The position numbers were made by a program, and so were the translations under genes. From Gnetum montanum (Eukaryota > Streptophyta > Gnetopsida > Gnetales > Gnetaceae): DNA of 64,000 bases. Under the pieces are notes generated by a model that had not been told where the DNA came from, searched no databases, and saw nothing but the letters and a program-made list of their open reading frames with translations. Each line of letters opens with the position of its first letter. Positions within the stretch are counted from its first letter, which is position 1. Below are positions 12,589 through 25,019 of the stretch, piece by piece. The stretch is taken from assembly GCA_015680685.1 (NCBI GenBank), contig MNCI01001360.1, positions 191,279 to 255,278 on the forward strand, given 5' to 3'.

Positions 12589-13270
12589 TGTTAAGTGATG
12601 TTGTGATTATCAACCTCAACGTGTATGTTATTAAAAAGGAGCTATAGTTTATATGAAGATATGATTAGTTGGTTATCTTGTTAAAGGGTGTGTGTCTATC
12701 AAAGAAAATACACATAAAACGGATGTATAACCGGTACAGTTTATATCAAGATATGATTAGTTAGTTATCTTGTTAAAGGATGTGTGTCTATTAAAGAAAA
12801 TACACATAAAAAGGATGTATAACCGCTACAGTTTATATGAAGATATGATTGGTTAGTTATCTTGTTAAAGGGTGTGTGTCTATTAAAGAAAATACACATA
12901 CTCAATAAAAGTGACTGTACATTACATACGTAGACTCAATACACAAGAAACACATCACAACTGTTAGTTACAAATTACAGTGTTACTATTACTATTATGC
13001 TCTGCTGTTCCAACCTAACTGTTTCAGATTCGTATTCAGTACACTGTATTTTAATGAGTTCCTGACTTTACATTGTGTCTGTATAGACACAACTGTAGGT
13101 ACTTTTCATTCACGATACTTGATCATTATAAGACTTAATTGTTCATTTGGATGAAGCAACCATGGATTACCTTACGGTTATATATCTGTAGTTTGTTCAT
13201 CCATTACAATTGTGACATTCTACTTAAAAGACTTGGCTTGTTTACTTCTTGTGACCTGCAAATTCCAACA
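12589..13270 (+). repeat. 5' LTR of element F, with internal 92-bp tandem repeat
   Basis: 682 bp. It contains nearly three copies of a 92-bp unit at 12646-12900 (each starting AGTTTATATNAAGATATGAT). The partner LTR at 28571 has a single copy, so the array expanded in this LTR or collapsed in the other. Confidence 0.8.
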
Positions 13271-13282
13271 TGTTATCAGAGC
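13271..13282 (+). other. Primer-binding site of element F (iMet type)
   Basis: TGTTATCAGAGC directly after the LTR; one base from the standard plant iMet primer site TGGTATCAGAGC. Confidence 0.65.
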
Positions 13283-13352
13283 ATAGTAGGTTTCACGTCC
13301 TAAAGCAGCAGATGAGGTCTTGTTATTTTTCCAATAAGCTTCACTCTTCCTA

Positions 13353-14358
13353 CTAGAGCAGGTTCACTCTAATAATTAATTCAACGCACTAAATCCAGAT
13401 ATTATGCAAAGACAACTTTTTGCTAGACAACAAGAAAATTAGCTATCTTCAATTAATTTAATTAGAAGATTACAACAGGGTTCACACAACCCACAAACAT
13501 CCAAAATCCTATCACTCAACCAATATTGCAGAGCATGAGGCTCTCAACCACACAATGGCTGTTCTCAATGCAAGACACAACCAATAGAAATCTCTCCCAC
13601 AACGCTGAGACTGAGATCTCAACTCACAAGTGAGATACAAAAAAATAGAACACATAGACCAACACACCACAAGCTGATCTTGGAGCTGCAATCACCAATT
13701 GAACTCACCCAATGTACTCACTCAATCGCTCTTGCTCAGCTCTCTACTCTCAAGAGCGTTTTCTCTCACTCTCCTACATAGATACACTCTCTTCTCTCAT
13801 GGATGGATACATACATAATTATAGAGATCCAAAACCCTATGAAGCTTTCTATTTGCCTTCCTAGATGTTTCCCACAAGGATCTAAAGTTTTTTGGATGTT
13901 TCCCAATTGAAACACCACATTGGAGCTTTTTCCTTTGCCATCTCAGACATCTCTAGCTTTGTTGGGATGTCTACTATGAAAACCCAACTCTTGGGTGAGA
14001 TGTCTACTGTTTTTGGTAGATGTCTCATCTAGTCCTGAGATGTCTACACTTCCAGACGTCTAACTTTTTGGTGAGACGTCTAACCTGTAAATGCCAAAAA
14101 TAAAAATGCTCGTTTTGATGCCTAGAACCTCCGAATGTCTCCAAACAAGTCCCCATAGATCCTAGAATCCCCTAGACTCATCAAAATGAGTCCAAAATAA
14201 CTTAAAACATGCCAAAACATCTAAGAATCATCATCAACAAAATCAACACAAGAAGACACAAAAACAAAACACACTCATCCAAGTCTTCTTCAAGCATGAA
14301 ACCTACAAAAACAACTTGTAGGACAAAGCACAAGGGAATCAAAAGACGTGTTCCTACA
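13353..14358 (-). repeat. 3' LTR of element E
   Basis: About 1 kb, matching 19092..20062. Contains clustered GAGATGTCTA / GAGACGTCTA motifs (13975-14085), the reverse complement of the GACGTCTC motifs in the LTRs of B. Confidence 0.8.
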
Positions 14359-14391
14359 CCAGCTCTCCCATCCTTCAAAAAGTGATCTCAT

Positions 14392-14580
14392 GTGAACAAG
14401 GGAGTAAGGGTTGAAGTGATCCCCCACTCAACAAGCTTGGTCTCATGGATCCATATAACATCACCAGCAAATCGATCCTCCCAATGGATCAAGTATTCAT
14501 GCCTCTTGACTCCCGGAGTGCCAGAAGCTTTCCTTCGCTTGAGTACGACTACCTTCCTCTCCACCAAAGACTTGGACTAA
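14392..14580 (-). pseudogene. Chromodomain at the integrase C-terminus of element E
   Basis: The minus strand reads VERKVVVLKRRK, HEYLIHWEDR and DVIWIHETKLVE, the shape of a chromodomain (aromatic-strand-aromatic, W near the end of strand 3). Chromodomains in this position steer insertion toward marked chromatin in chromoviruses. The domain follows the integrase and ends just inside the 3' LTR. Called from pattern only, without alignment. Confidence 0.65.
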
Positions 14581-14959
14581 TCAATAGCCCCCTTCAACTC
14601 ATCGATGCTACCTTGTATGGCCTCCTCATTGATTGGTCCATGATAGTGCACAAGATCTGAAACATTATGACACAAAACACATATCAACATCGTTTGGTAA
14701 ATCAATCTCAAAACCATTATCATTAATTTTAGCCTTGATTTTGAAAGGCCCCATCTTCATAGCCTTCAATTTGAACAAGTTAACACCTCTTAATTGCTTC
14801 TTCTTCAAGTGCACCCAAACCAAGTCACCAACAGCAAAATTAGGCTTCCACTTGCCCTCATTCCTCTTGAGGACTCTCTCTTTAAGCTTCTTCTCAAGAT
14901 TTAGTTTTACTTATGCATGGAGATCCCTCATCTCTTGCACAAAATCAACACTAAGTTAA

Positions 14960-17780
14960 GCTTTACCATCAAAGCTCTTCAAAGTGTCCACATCTTTGGA
15001 CAAAACCCATAATTCACCTCAAATGGGCTTTTGTCAATAGCAACATGAAAAGCATTATTATACGAGAATTCAGCATGAGACAAGTTTTCCCACTTGTTTG
15101 GCTGTCCATCACATAAACATCTCAATATGTTCAGCAAGGATTTGTTCATCACCTCCGTTTGGCCATCAAATTATGGATGATATGCACTAGAAAACTTCAA
15201 CTTTGTCCTAAAATCTTCAAAGGGGACCTCTAAAAATGACTTGTGAACTTGGAGTCTTTGTCACTAACAATATTCAAAGGAATACCATGCAACTTCACAA
15301 CATGCTAGAAAAATAAATTTGCAACATGAGAAGCATCACTCACCTTCTTGCATGGAATAAAATGTGCCATCTTAAAGAACTTATCCACAACAACAAAAAT
15401 TGCATCATTCCCACTCTTGGTCTTTGGAATACCACTCACAAAGCCCATTGATACACTTTCCCGTGGACCTTTGGGAATTGGCAAAGGCATATAGTGTCCA
15501 TCCACACCTTTACCTCTTTTGAACTTCTAACATGTCAAGCACTTTTTCACAAATTTCAAAACTTCTATTGCCATACCAAGTCAAGAATAGTGCCTACCCA
15601 CAAGTTCCAATGTTTTATCCCTACCCATGTAACCTGCCATGCCACTACAATGCTTTTCAAACAGAATCTTTTTCCTAAAATCACAATTAGAAACACATAC
15701 CTTGCAATTATTGAATAACAGTTCATCTTGAATATAATAGTCCCTCTATTGGTCTATCCTATTCATCAACGACTCTTTGAAGCTCCTCCAAACCTACCCA
15801 AAATCAATATCATGCTCTTACAAAGAAGCAAAATCACTCATACCTTCCACATGAGGTACGCTGAAATTCACCGCATGCACCCTGGATAATGCATCAAGCA
15901 CCACATTGGCTTTCCCACTTTTGTGCTTCAACACAAACTTGAGCTCCTGTAACTGTGCAACCCACTTCATGTGCTTTGCACTCAACTTCTTTTGGGAGGA
16001 TAGAAATTGAAGTGCTTTGTGGTCCATCATCAAAGTGAATTCCTTAAGCAACAAGTAATGCCTCCAATGCTTGATTACTTGAAGAATAGCATACAACTCC
16101 TCATATACACTATATTTTTGCCTTGACTCATTCAAATTTTCAGAAAAAAAAAAGCAACATGCCTACCTTCTTGTGAAAGTACCCCACCAACGGCAAGTCC
16201 ACTTGCATCTACCTCCACCTGAAAAAGCTTCTAAAAAATGGGAATTGCAAGCACCAGTTCACTCATCATCTTTGCTTTCAACAAGTCAAAGTTCCCTAGT
16301 TTCATTATCCCACCTAAATTCTTTATTTTTCTTCAACAAAGCAAACATAGGCCATGAAATACCACTAACATTTTTTATGAACCATTTATAAAAACCTGCT
16401 GAACAAAGGAATGATCTTACCTCCCCAACATTCTTAGGAGATGGCCAATCCCTTATAGCCTTCACCTTGGTAGCTTTCATCCAAATCTGGTTTTTAGAAA
16501 CCACATGACCCAAATATGTGATTTCCCTCTTGAAGAAATGACTTTTCTTCATGTTGATCACCAATTGTGCCTCCTCCAACTTAAGGAACACCATCCTCAA
16601 GTGATCCAAGTGCTCTTCCTCATTAGAGCTATACACCAAAATATCGTCAAAAAAGACAATATGGCACTTACAAATCAAGTCTTTCAATACATCATGCATC
16701 AACCTCATGAATGTGGCAGGTGCATTCCTAAACCCAAATGGCATCACCAACCACTCAAACAATCCATACAGTGTTTCAAAAGATGTCTTCCACCCATCAC
16801 CAGGCCTAATTTTGATCTGATGGTAACCATTCTTCAAATCAATTTTGCTAAAAATCTCTACATTGGAATGGACATCAAGGCTATCATTCATCCTTGGAAT
16901 AGGAAAACTGTACCTCACTGTTATGCTATTCACTACCCTAGAATCAATGTACATCCTCCATTCATAGTTGTCCTTCTTTGGCACTAGCATTGCTAGAACT
17001 CACAACGTGACATGACTTTGCAATTCAGCCCTCTGATTTGGTGCCATCCAATAAGCTCTCTTGTTTGGAATGGTAACACCAAGAATGAAGTCAATCTGAT
17101 GTTGTACATTCCTCATCGGTGGTAGTCCATCCAATTCCCCCTTAAACACCTTGGGAAATTTCTCCTTCAAGCCGAGCATACCTATGGGAAGTTCAACTTG
17201 CACATCATGGTTAGTAACAATTGTTGTCATAACAACAAAACCAAAACCGGTTTAATTGTGTTCCTTAATATATTCCCTCTCTCTTAGAAGGATTAAGGAA
17301 GCATTAAGTGAGCTTTGCTACCTCACTTGTTCAGCTGTCATAGGAATCAAATCATGGATTCCATCAAGTCTAACAACACTCCACACATTTTTTGCTCCAT
17401 CAAACTAAGCACCATTGTCAAAATTCCAAGATCCACCAAGAATTACATCAGCACAATATATTGGAAGCACATCACATTTCACAACATCATGAAAACTTCC
17501 AATTTTAAATTTCAAGGTACATTTTTCCCTCACCTATTGGGAAAAATCTTTAGACAACCAATGCACCTTATAGGGTCTTAGATGAGGATTAGTTACCAAA
17601 CCCAATCTAGCAACTACCCTAGAAGAAATAACATTTTCTTGGGCTCCCCCATTAATCAAAACATGAATTCATTTCCCACTAAGCAAATAACTAGCCCCAA
17701 TCCGAAACAACAATTTCCTATCAAGATGATCTCCTCTATTGACATTTCCCATGAATGCACATGAATTTAATTTAGAAACA
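14960..17780 (-). pseudogene. pol of element E (PR-RT-RH-IN)
   Basis: Protease region at about 17250-17750. RT at 16286-16990 is uninterrupted for 234 residues: LVPKKDNYEWRMYIDSR, IDLKNGYHQIKI, FGFRNAPATFMRLM, active site FFDDILVYS, then the thumb motif ITYLGHVVS. RNase H is at 15818-16135 (YSVYEELYAILQVIKHWRHYL, DHKALQFL). The integrase core is at about 15000-15560 ([25 protein letters not shown]). Domain order is that of Ty3/Gypsy chromoviruses. Frames between domains are interrupted by stops. Confidence 0.85.
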
Positions 17781-17784
17781 TCCT

Positions 17785-18823
17785 CTATCTTTGGAGCATT
17801 AGAGATACCTCTCTAAAGAGCTTGGCTTGATGTCTCCTCCACCTCCATGATTTGCACATCTTTGCCCTTGGCTGCCTTGTAAAGCAGGCATTCCCATTGC
17901 TTATGTCCACATTCTCCACATTTGAAGCAATATAGTTTTGATGAGCTGCTACCTTGACCCTTGCCTCCCTTGCCTTGGTCCTTGTTGGCTTTACCCTTCT
18001 CATCAACTCTTTTAGTCTTCTTGTCTTGGCTGCCCTCCTTGTCTTCAGATTTATACTTGGATCCTTTATCAGATCTAGATCCCTTCTCCTTCCCCTTTGA
18101 GGTTTGTTTGCTCCTATTTCCGAATCCACCTAATTTCTTCTCAGCTTTAAGTGCCAAATCATAAGCCTTATCAAGAGTTTGTGGCTCCTAAAAGGACAAC
18201 TCTTGTTGGTACGCCATTTTGAGACCTCCTAAAAAGATTGAAGTGTGCTCATACTCCTCCCAATTTACCTTAGCTTGATGGAATAGATTACAAAACTCGA
18301 TGTAGAATTCTTTGACATCCTTGTCACCTTGCCTTAGGAATTTCAACTTCATAATGGTTTCTTGTCTTTGATGAGACTATTCAAATTTCCTTTTTAACTT
18401 GTATTTCATCATATCCTAATATCTGATAGGTTGACCATTTCATCTTTCATAACCTTGGGACTCCTTTTCCCACCAAGTAGAAGCCATACCTTCTAATCTA
18501 GATTCAGCAATAGGTACCCTCAAGTTATTCGATACCTCTTCCAACAGAAAATGCTTCTCAAGTGCCTTCAGCCAACTTGCAAAAGCATTGGTGCCATCTA
18601 CACCATTGAAAGTCTTCACCTCTACATATGGTAGTCTTGAAGCATTTCTGAACGCTCTAGCAAGTCTTGCCTCATCTTCGTCATCAAGCTTGCTTGAAGA
18701 AGTATTGAACACCATTGGAGCCCTTGGAGTTCTCATTTGAGGAATAGGATTCCCTCCCATTGGAATCCTTGGCTGATGGTTTCCTACACTCTCATAGTTG
18801 GATTGACCTTCCTCTTCATCCAC
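17785..18823 (-). pseudogene. gag of element E
   Basis: Two overlapping parts. At 18440-18823 is the capsid start, with the Gypsy gag block FNGVDGTNAFASWLKALEKHF and STWWEKE. At 17813-18157 is a Lys/Gly-rich tail with an intact CX2CX4HX4C zinc knuckle (CFKCGECGHKQWEC) that would bind nucleic acid. The frame between them is broken. The matching knuckle in element B has lost its last Cys and carries a stop. Confidence 0.8.
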
Positions 18824-19091
18824 TCCATCTCCACTTGGTTATGAAACTTCTTCATCTAGATGTACATGCTCTTCACCTCTGTGTGTCGGAATATGGCTAG
18901 GACTGACATGTCTGTCCACCTTTGCATTGATTTCATCCAATCGAGCAACCATCATCTAAAAGGCAAACTTCATGCTCTCCATGTCCCAATTCAGAGCTTG
19001 CACCTATCTCTTCTTGGGTGCCATCTAAAATTGACAAAATCCTCAACCAAAATCCAAGCAACAATAAAACTAGGCTCCGATACCAATAACG

Positions 19092-20062
19092 CTAGAGCAG
19101 GTTCACTCCAATAATTAAATCACATTCAATGCACTAAATCCAAATATTATGCAAAGACAAAATTATTCGCTAGAAAACAAGAAAACTAGCTATCTTCAAT
19201 TAATTTATTAGAAGATTACAACAAGATTCACAAAACCCACAAGCATCCAAAACCTATCACACTCAACTGATATTGTAGAGCACGAGGCTCTACAACCACA
19301 CAATGGCTATTCTCAATGCAAGCCACAACCAATAGAAATCTCTCCCACAATGTTGGGATTGAGATCTCAACTCACAAACCAATACACCACAAGCTGATCT
19401 TGGAGCTGCAATTACCAATTGCACTCACCCAATGTGCTCACCCAATCTCTCTTACTTAGCTCTCCACTCTCAAGAGTGTTTTCTCTCACTCTCCTGCATG
19501 GAGGCACTCTCCTCACTCATGAACGGATACATAATTATAGAGATCCAAAATCCTAGGAAGCTTTCTATTGCCTTCCTAGATGTTTCTCACAAGGATCTAG
19601 AGTCTTTCAAATGTTTCCCAATCGAAATGTCATGTTAGAGCTTTTTCCTTCACCATCTTACACATCTCTAGCTTTGTTGGGACATCTACTGTGAAAACCT
19701 AGCTCTCAGGTGAGACATCTACTATGTTTGATAGACATCTCATCTAATCCTGAGACATCTACACTTCTGGTGAGACGTCTATCCTATAAGTGCCAAAAAT
19801 AAAAATGTTCATTTTGATGTGTGGAACCTCCAGATGCGTCCAAACAAGTCCCCATAGACCCTAGAACCCCCTAAACTCATCAAAATGAGTCCAAAACACC
19901 TCGAAACATGCCAAAACATCCAAGAATCATCATCAACAAAATCAACACAAGAAGACACATAAAAACAGGACACACTCGTCCAGGTCTTCTTCAAGCACAA
20001 AACCTACAAAAACAACTTGTAGGACAAAAGTACAAAGGAATCGGAAAAGGTGTTCCTATACA
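19092..20062 (-). repeat. 5' LTR of element E
   Basis: About 970 bp. The primer site TGGTATCGGAGCC (minus strand, 19085 to 19073) lies just inside it and resembles the plant iMet site. Confidence 0.8.
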
Positions 20063-20701
20063 TTTTGCATTTTGTCTATGTATATATACATTATGCATCA
20101 AGTTGAGTTTGAGACAATCAAAACCATCTTAAGGACCAGCGATCATACAGTCCTAGATGTCCTCTACACCACCATGATTAGTGGTTTAGAGATATAAAGC
20201 ACAAAAAAGTAAGCAGATATTAAAATAAGATGAACCATCACAATTCCTCAAAAGACCTGGTCAGATACTATGGATGTGCTTATTAGCAACAATGCCCATG
20301 ACCTAATTATGCATCACCATGCTCTAGAAAATAAGTTCTTGGAATATGAAGCCACAATTGAGCTCTTTAACTCTACTATCAAGAAGGATATTCCATATAA
20401 ATACATCTACAATTCTTCAAGCTGGGTGGATTTAATAAATTGCAGCAATAAAATTTTGAAGTCCAAGATCATGTGATGGTAGAGTTATAGAAACTGTTCT
20501 CAAAGTCACTGTCATCTCTTCAAACAATAAAATACTTCTCTTGTTGATATATACATACTTTTATCCCACTCCTTATATGCATGGTATGTCAATAGAGAAA
20601 AACCTCCATAAGTTGCAATCCTCCCAATGTGACACATTAGCATGGCTGGATGAGTTAAATAAGAGGATCCAAGATTTAGAACTCCATAGTTCATCTAATA
20701 G
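20063..20701 (+). other. Interior of element F before LINE1
   Basis: AT-rich; the plus-strand frames 20270-20476 and 20541-20700 read as acidic, helical, possibly coiled-coil protein (ALENKFLEYEATIELFNS, LDELNKRIQDLEL). They may be the gag-like protein of F. The frame is split by LINE1 and seems to resume at 26714 (LLEKGKQAIKELSQLKQL). No known family recognised. Confidence 0.4.
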
Positions 20702-20789
20702 TTGGGAGACGAGTGGATGGACAAGGAACAGCAGGCAAGCGCCAAAGCGCAGCAATAGCAAGCAAGCACCAAAGCGCAGCAACAGCCGA

Positions 20790-21965
20790 CGAACATAGGA
20801 GAGGAGAGTCCGACGAACGTAGGGGCTGATTTTTAGGCGAACACGGGGGCGGGCAAAGGCGATGGGGAGAACTCGGTCTAGGCTACACAAGACCATAGGG
20901 TTGCGAGCGTTGGATGGGGGTATCGAGGCACAATCCTGGGCCGACCACACCCTGCACCTCTGAATCAACAAGCCCCCAACAAAGGGAGTCCGCACGATGC
21001 AACGAAGCCTCATTGGCTGTTTCGTTTCCAGGGGTGCTCGCCCGCAGATGGAGTTAATCCGTGAGTGGGTGCAAGAACACTGGAAGGTTGGCCAAGTGGA
21101 AGTCCAGAGTCTATCCAAGGATTTGCTTTTGTTCATCTTTCTATCCCAGTAGGCTAGGGACTCGGTGTTGCTAGGGGGACCGTGGTTTTACGAGGCTCAA
21201 GGGCTAGCTTTAACTCTATGGCGCCTGGGGGCGCACCGCGAGATAGACCTGTTGACCAGGGCCCTAGTGTGGATGAGGATTTCCAGGATCCCATGGGAGA
21301 TGTGAAACCTAGAGTTCCTGGAGAAGGTGGCAGGTTTCTTTGGGGAGTTCATTGCCTTTGATAGCGTCACACACTCAATGGCACGAATGGGCTTCGCCCA
21401 TTTCTGCGTTTGGCGAAGGCTATTAGATAAGGACCTCATCCAGGAAATCATTTTGGAGCTGCCAGGCAGGGAGGAATGCCTCCAGGTTGAGTTTGAGAAC
21501 CTGGAGGTTGAGCTAGGCCTTGAACAAAAAACGAAGGCTCGAGAGGGCAAGGGAGAAGGATCTGATTACTGTGGGAAACCCAGTCACCAGGAGGAGGATT
21601 GCCGATTTTGGAGGACACAGCCAATGCGACCAAGCCAAGCAGATGTTTGAGGATGGGGACTAGGTCACAATGGGCCGACTACACCCATCGCCAGACCAGC
21701 CGCCCCCCCAAAAAACCCCCAAACACCCCCNNNNNNNNNNNNNNNNNNNNNNNNNNNNNNNNNNNNNNNNNNNNNNNNNNNCCATTGGAGCAAGAACCCA
21801 CACCCAAGGACTTGGGATGTTGCCCAATAGTGCGAGAGGGGGAGGGTCACCCCGAACGCCCAAGTGAGAACCGGTCCAAAGCTAGACAAGCTCAACGGAA
21901 TATTGATTTGGGGTTACAGCAAACCCTCCGGGAGGTCTCCCGGCGCCGCTCATCCGAGCATACAT
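20790..21965 (+). pseudogene. LINE1 ORF1 (gag-like, broken)
   Basis: The first ORF region of plant L1-type LINEs. The frame near 21327-21650 ends in a degenerate zinc knuckle (DYCGKPSHQEEDC) in which the first Cys of CX2C is missing. ORF1 proteins of this type bind the LINE RNA. The region is broken by stops and by the gap 21731-21781, so its full layout cannot be read. Confidence 0.55.
21731..21781. other. Assembly gap (51 N)
   Basis: Run of N directly after a C-rich stretch (21703-21730); probably a sequencing or assembly failure at the C-tract. Confidence 0.99.
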
Positions 21966-21966
21966 G

Positions 21967-24900
21967 AAGATTTTCAACTAGAATTGTAGGGGACAGGGTA
22001 CACCCTATAAAAGAAACACCCTACGTAGAATTGTCCAGGATGAAGAATGTGACATTGTTTATCTCCAAGAAACCAAGTTGCAGGCGATGGAATCTCACCA
22101 TCTCCTTTGGGATGGTTGGAAAACCCACATGCACCCCTGCATGGGTCAGGCAGGAGGTCTTGCTATCTTGGCTCGCTATGACATGATGCTGGTTGACACC
22201 TCACAATGGACCATGACCATCCATGTCCCCTCCCAAGGGATTTGGCTAACCAACTTCTATGGGGCGCAGAATTGGGAACAGAGGCTATAGGATATGGAAT
22301 GCATGGTGATGCTGGTGCTAGACCACCGGGCCTAGCTAATCATTGGGGACTTCAACTAGCGCTTGCATTCGTGGGAAAAATCCAGTGGGGCCACCCCCCG
22401 AGCGCACGGGAATTTCAGGATTTCCTGACGGTCCACTAGCTAGTGGATCTGCCCATTGGGAACTGCCAGTTCACCTGGAGCAACAGGAGGAAAGGCCCAG
22501 ACCATGTCCTTTACCAAATTGATCGGGTCTGCATCAATTCCGACCTCCTCTAATTTGCCGCGCAGGTTACGGGACAGGAAAGGGTCGTTTCGGATCATCA
22601 ATCCCTGGTTTGTTCGCTCGAGTTGGAAAGGTCCCGAACCCCACAACTGTTTCGCTTTGAGGCAACCTGGTTGTCTAAGCTGTGGTTGAGGCCATTAGTT
22701 GAGGACATTTGGGCGGATTACCGACTAGGCCAAGGAGACCCCAAGAACTTCCTTAAGGATGGTTTGCTTCGCCTGAAATGGGCCATCGGAGCCCTACCAA
22801 TGGAGGACAAATTCTCTTTTAGGACGGGTCACAAGGTGCTCCGGGATAAACTTATTCAGATCCAAACCAGACAGGAGGCTAGGGAGGACCTACATGAAGA
22901 AGAGCAGAACATTCTACAGCAACTTCAAGGCCTTGACCTAGAAGAGGAGACATACTGGAAACAAAGGTCACAGGCCAGATGGCTCCGAAAAGGGGACAGG
23001 CAAACAAAATTTTTCTTTGTTGTCGCTAAGACACGAGGATGGGGCCAACCAAGTTGTTTACACACCCGGAATCGGGGGATTATTGATGACCCACAGAGCA
23101 TCACTAGGGAGCTAACTCAATACTAGGAGAAGATCTGGGCCAAGCGACCCACCAAACCCATTTCGGTCCCAATTGCACAGGTGCTAAACAAGGAAGACAG
23201 CACACGGTTGCTAACCCCGTTCTCTTGGCAGGAACTCGTCGCCACCATCAATGGCATGCCGAGAGGGAAGGCGCCTGGTCCAAATGGCTGGAGTCTTGAG
23301 TTCTTTCAGACCTTCATGGATATTGTGGGATCCAATATCTTGGACGCCTTCAACCTTATGCTGGCCTAAAGGAATGTTCGAAGGGAGATCAATTGCTCTT
23401 GAATTGTGTGCATCCCGAAGCAAACAGAGGCACACTGCCCAGAACACTTCTATCCTATCAGGGTCTGCAACGTTTTGATTTGGGTAATCTCCAAATTGAT
23501 TGTGCATAGGCTTGCGCCACTCATGCCCAAGCTAGTGGGAGTTAATCAAGCAAGGTTTGTGCAAAGGCCGAACCTTGCAGGATCACGTTCTCCTCATGCA
23601 AGAGGTGTTCCACTCTCTTTGGACTATGGGTTTCCTTGGGCTCTGTCTCAAGCTCGATATTACCAAGGCGTATGACACACTCAGTTGGGATGCCCCGGCT
23701 ACCATTATGCAACGGAAGGGTTTTGACCAGGGTTTTATCCAGCTTTGCATCCACATGCAGTCATCCGCTGGCTTCTCCTTTGACGTGGGGGGGACGGCTG
23801 TGGGGCCTCTCCTCGCCTAGGAGGGAGTTACGGCAAGGGGACCCACTTTCGCCCATGTTGTTCATTATCGCTATGGACCTGATGCAACATTATTGTAGAA
23901 TGTTGGGGGTTGATGGATTAGCCATTGCGAGGGTAGAATGTCGAGCTAAGCAATATGCGGATGACACAATGTTGCTTAGTCGGGCGGGGGTCCCACAAGC
24001 ACGGTGCATCAACATTGCACTTTCTCGATTAGCAGATGAGTTGGGATTGGAGATTAACAGGTCTAAATCCTCAGCTCATTTTATTACTGTGGATTATTAA
24101 AAACGGGTCATGCAAGTCCTAAACATTCCGCCCAAAACGGTCAAGGATACCTACTTGGGTATCCCACTCTTCCAGTGGGGGTGGAGCATGTCTTGGGAGA
24201 CATTGTTGGAGAAGGTTGAACGGAAGATGGGTCACTGGGCAAATCGTTTCCTAACTCAGAAGGGACGATTGGTTGTGGCATCGGGGATTCTCAAGGCGAT
24301 TATCCAATTTGTGGCGGCAGTTGCCACCCCTCCGAACGCCATCATTAACAAGATCAACATGCAAATCTAGCGTTTCATCTAGAAGGGGGGCAAAGGGGGG
24401 AGGAAAAATCCACCTTGTGAGTTGGGAACAGGTTGCACGCCCCTGTAATGCGGGGGGGCTAGGCATCTCATCGTTCAAGGATGAGTTGATGCTAGGACAG
24501 CAATGCTCCGTTTCACACGCCCGCATGGGGAACTGGCCCAATGGATCCACGTTATGAATGTGAAATATCGTCGTTGGGAGGCAGGGATGCAGGATTCAAG
24601 ACCCTGCAGATGCTCTGCCACCACACGCGTGTGATGCAGGCATAGGGGTGGTTGGGACTTGAACTGCGCCGACTGATGGTGGCCAGGTACCCGCAGGTGT
24701 TAGGCTAGCAACAAATTTGGATGGGGCAGCTCACCGAGAAGATCAAAATGCTCCTGTGGTTATTGCAAAATGACGTGTTACCAGTTCGCACGCTTCTGCG
24801 TAGACACGACCTTAATGTGGACAACACCTACCCCCTGTGCAGCGCTACGCCAAAAACGGTTCAACATTTCATCGCCGATTGCACATACGTGCACGCCACG

Positions 24901-24970
24901 TGGCACTCAGTTGGTGTGACCCACCCCCAATGCGCCTCACCAACGACTCTCGAACCACGCTACTTTTATG
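21967..24970 (+). pseudogene. LINE1 ORF2: endonuclease, reverse transcriptase, zinc-finger region
   Basis: The APE-type endonuclease starts at about 21967 (NCRGQGTPYKRNTLRR, catalytic Glu in QETKLQ at ~22065, IIGDFN at ~22340). RT spans about 23180-24100: RGKAPGPNGWSLEFF, LKLDITKAYDTLSWD, LRQGDPLSPMLF, active site QYADDTMLL. The zf-RVT region is at 24721-24960 (KIKMLLWLLQNDVLPVRTLL, CSATPKTVQHFIADC), followed by LLWVAWKTRNRTI, the usual end of plant L1 ORF2. Frameshifts and stops split the ORF into pieces. Here the protein does not appear to end but runs into the extra domain. Confidence 0.88.
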
Positions 24971-25019
24971 GGTAGCGTGGAAGACAAGAAACCGCACTAT
25001 TTCAAGCTGCCCCCGCCCC

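Larger units (their letters stand above)
13353..20062 (-). mobile_element. Element E: chromodomain Gypsy retrotransposon (chromovirus)
   Basis: A full-structure Ty3/Gypsy element on the minus strand, inserted in element F. Order from its 5' end: LTR (19092..20062), iMet-type primer site, gag with intact zinc knuckle, protease, RT, RNase H, integrase, chromodomain, LTR (13353..14358). It is the same family as element B in intron 1 (similar LTR and gag) but keeps the pol that B lacks. Several stops and frameshifts break the reading frames. I found no clear target-site duplication, so the outer edges are set by where the two LTRs stop matching. Confidence 0.85.

Noticed and set aside
16505-16987. 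Plus-strand ORF of 160 aa
   Set aside because: Exactly antisense to the RT of element E.
13345-20067. Target-site duplication for element E
   Set aside because: The flanks (CTTCC-TA before, TTTTG after) do not match; no TSD claimed.
20573-21136. Minus-strand ORF of 187 aa
   Set aside because: Spans the LINE1 insertion boundary on the antisense strand, so it cannot be an ancestral gene.
21660-21895. ORFs running through the 51-N gap
   Set aside because: They depend on unknown bases and on the C-tract; not real evidence of coding.
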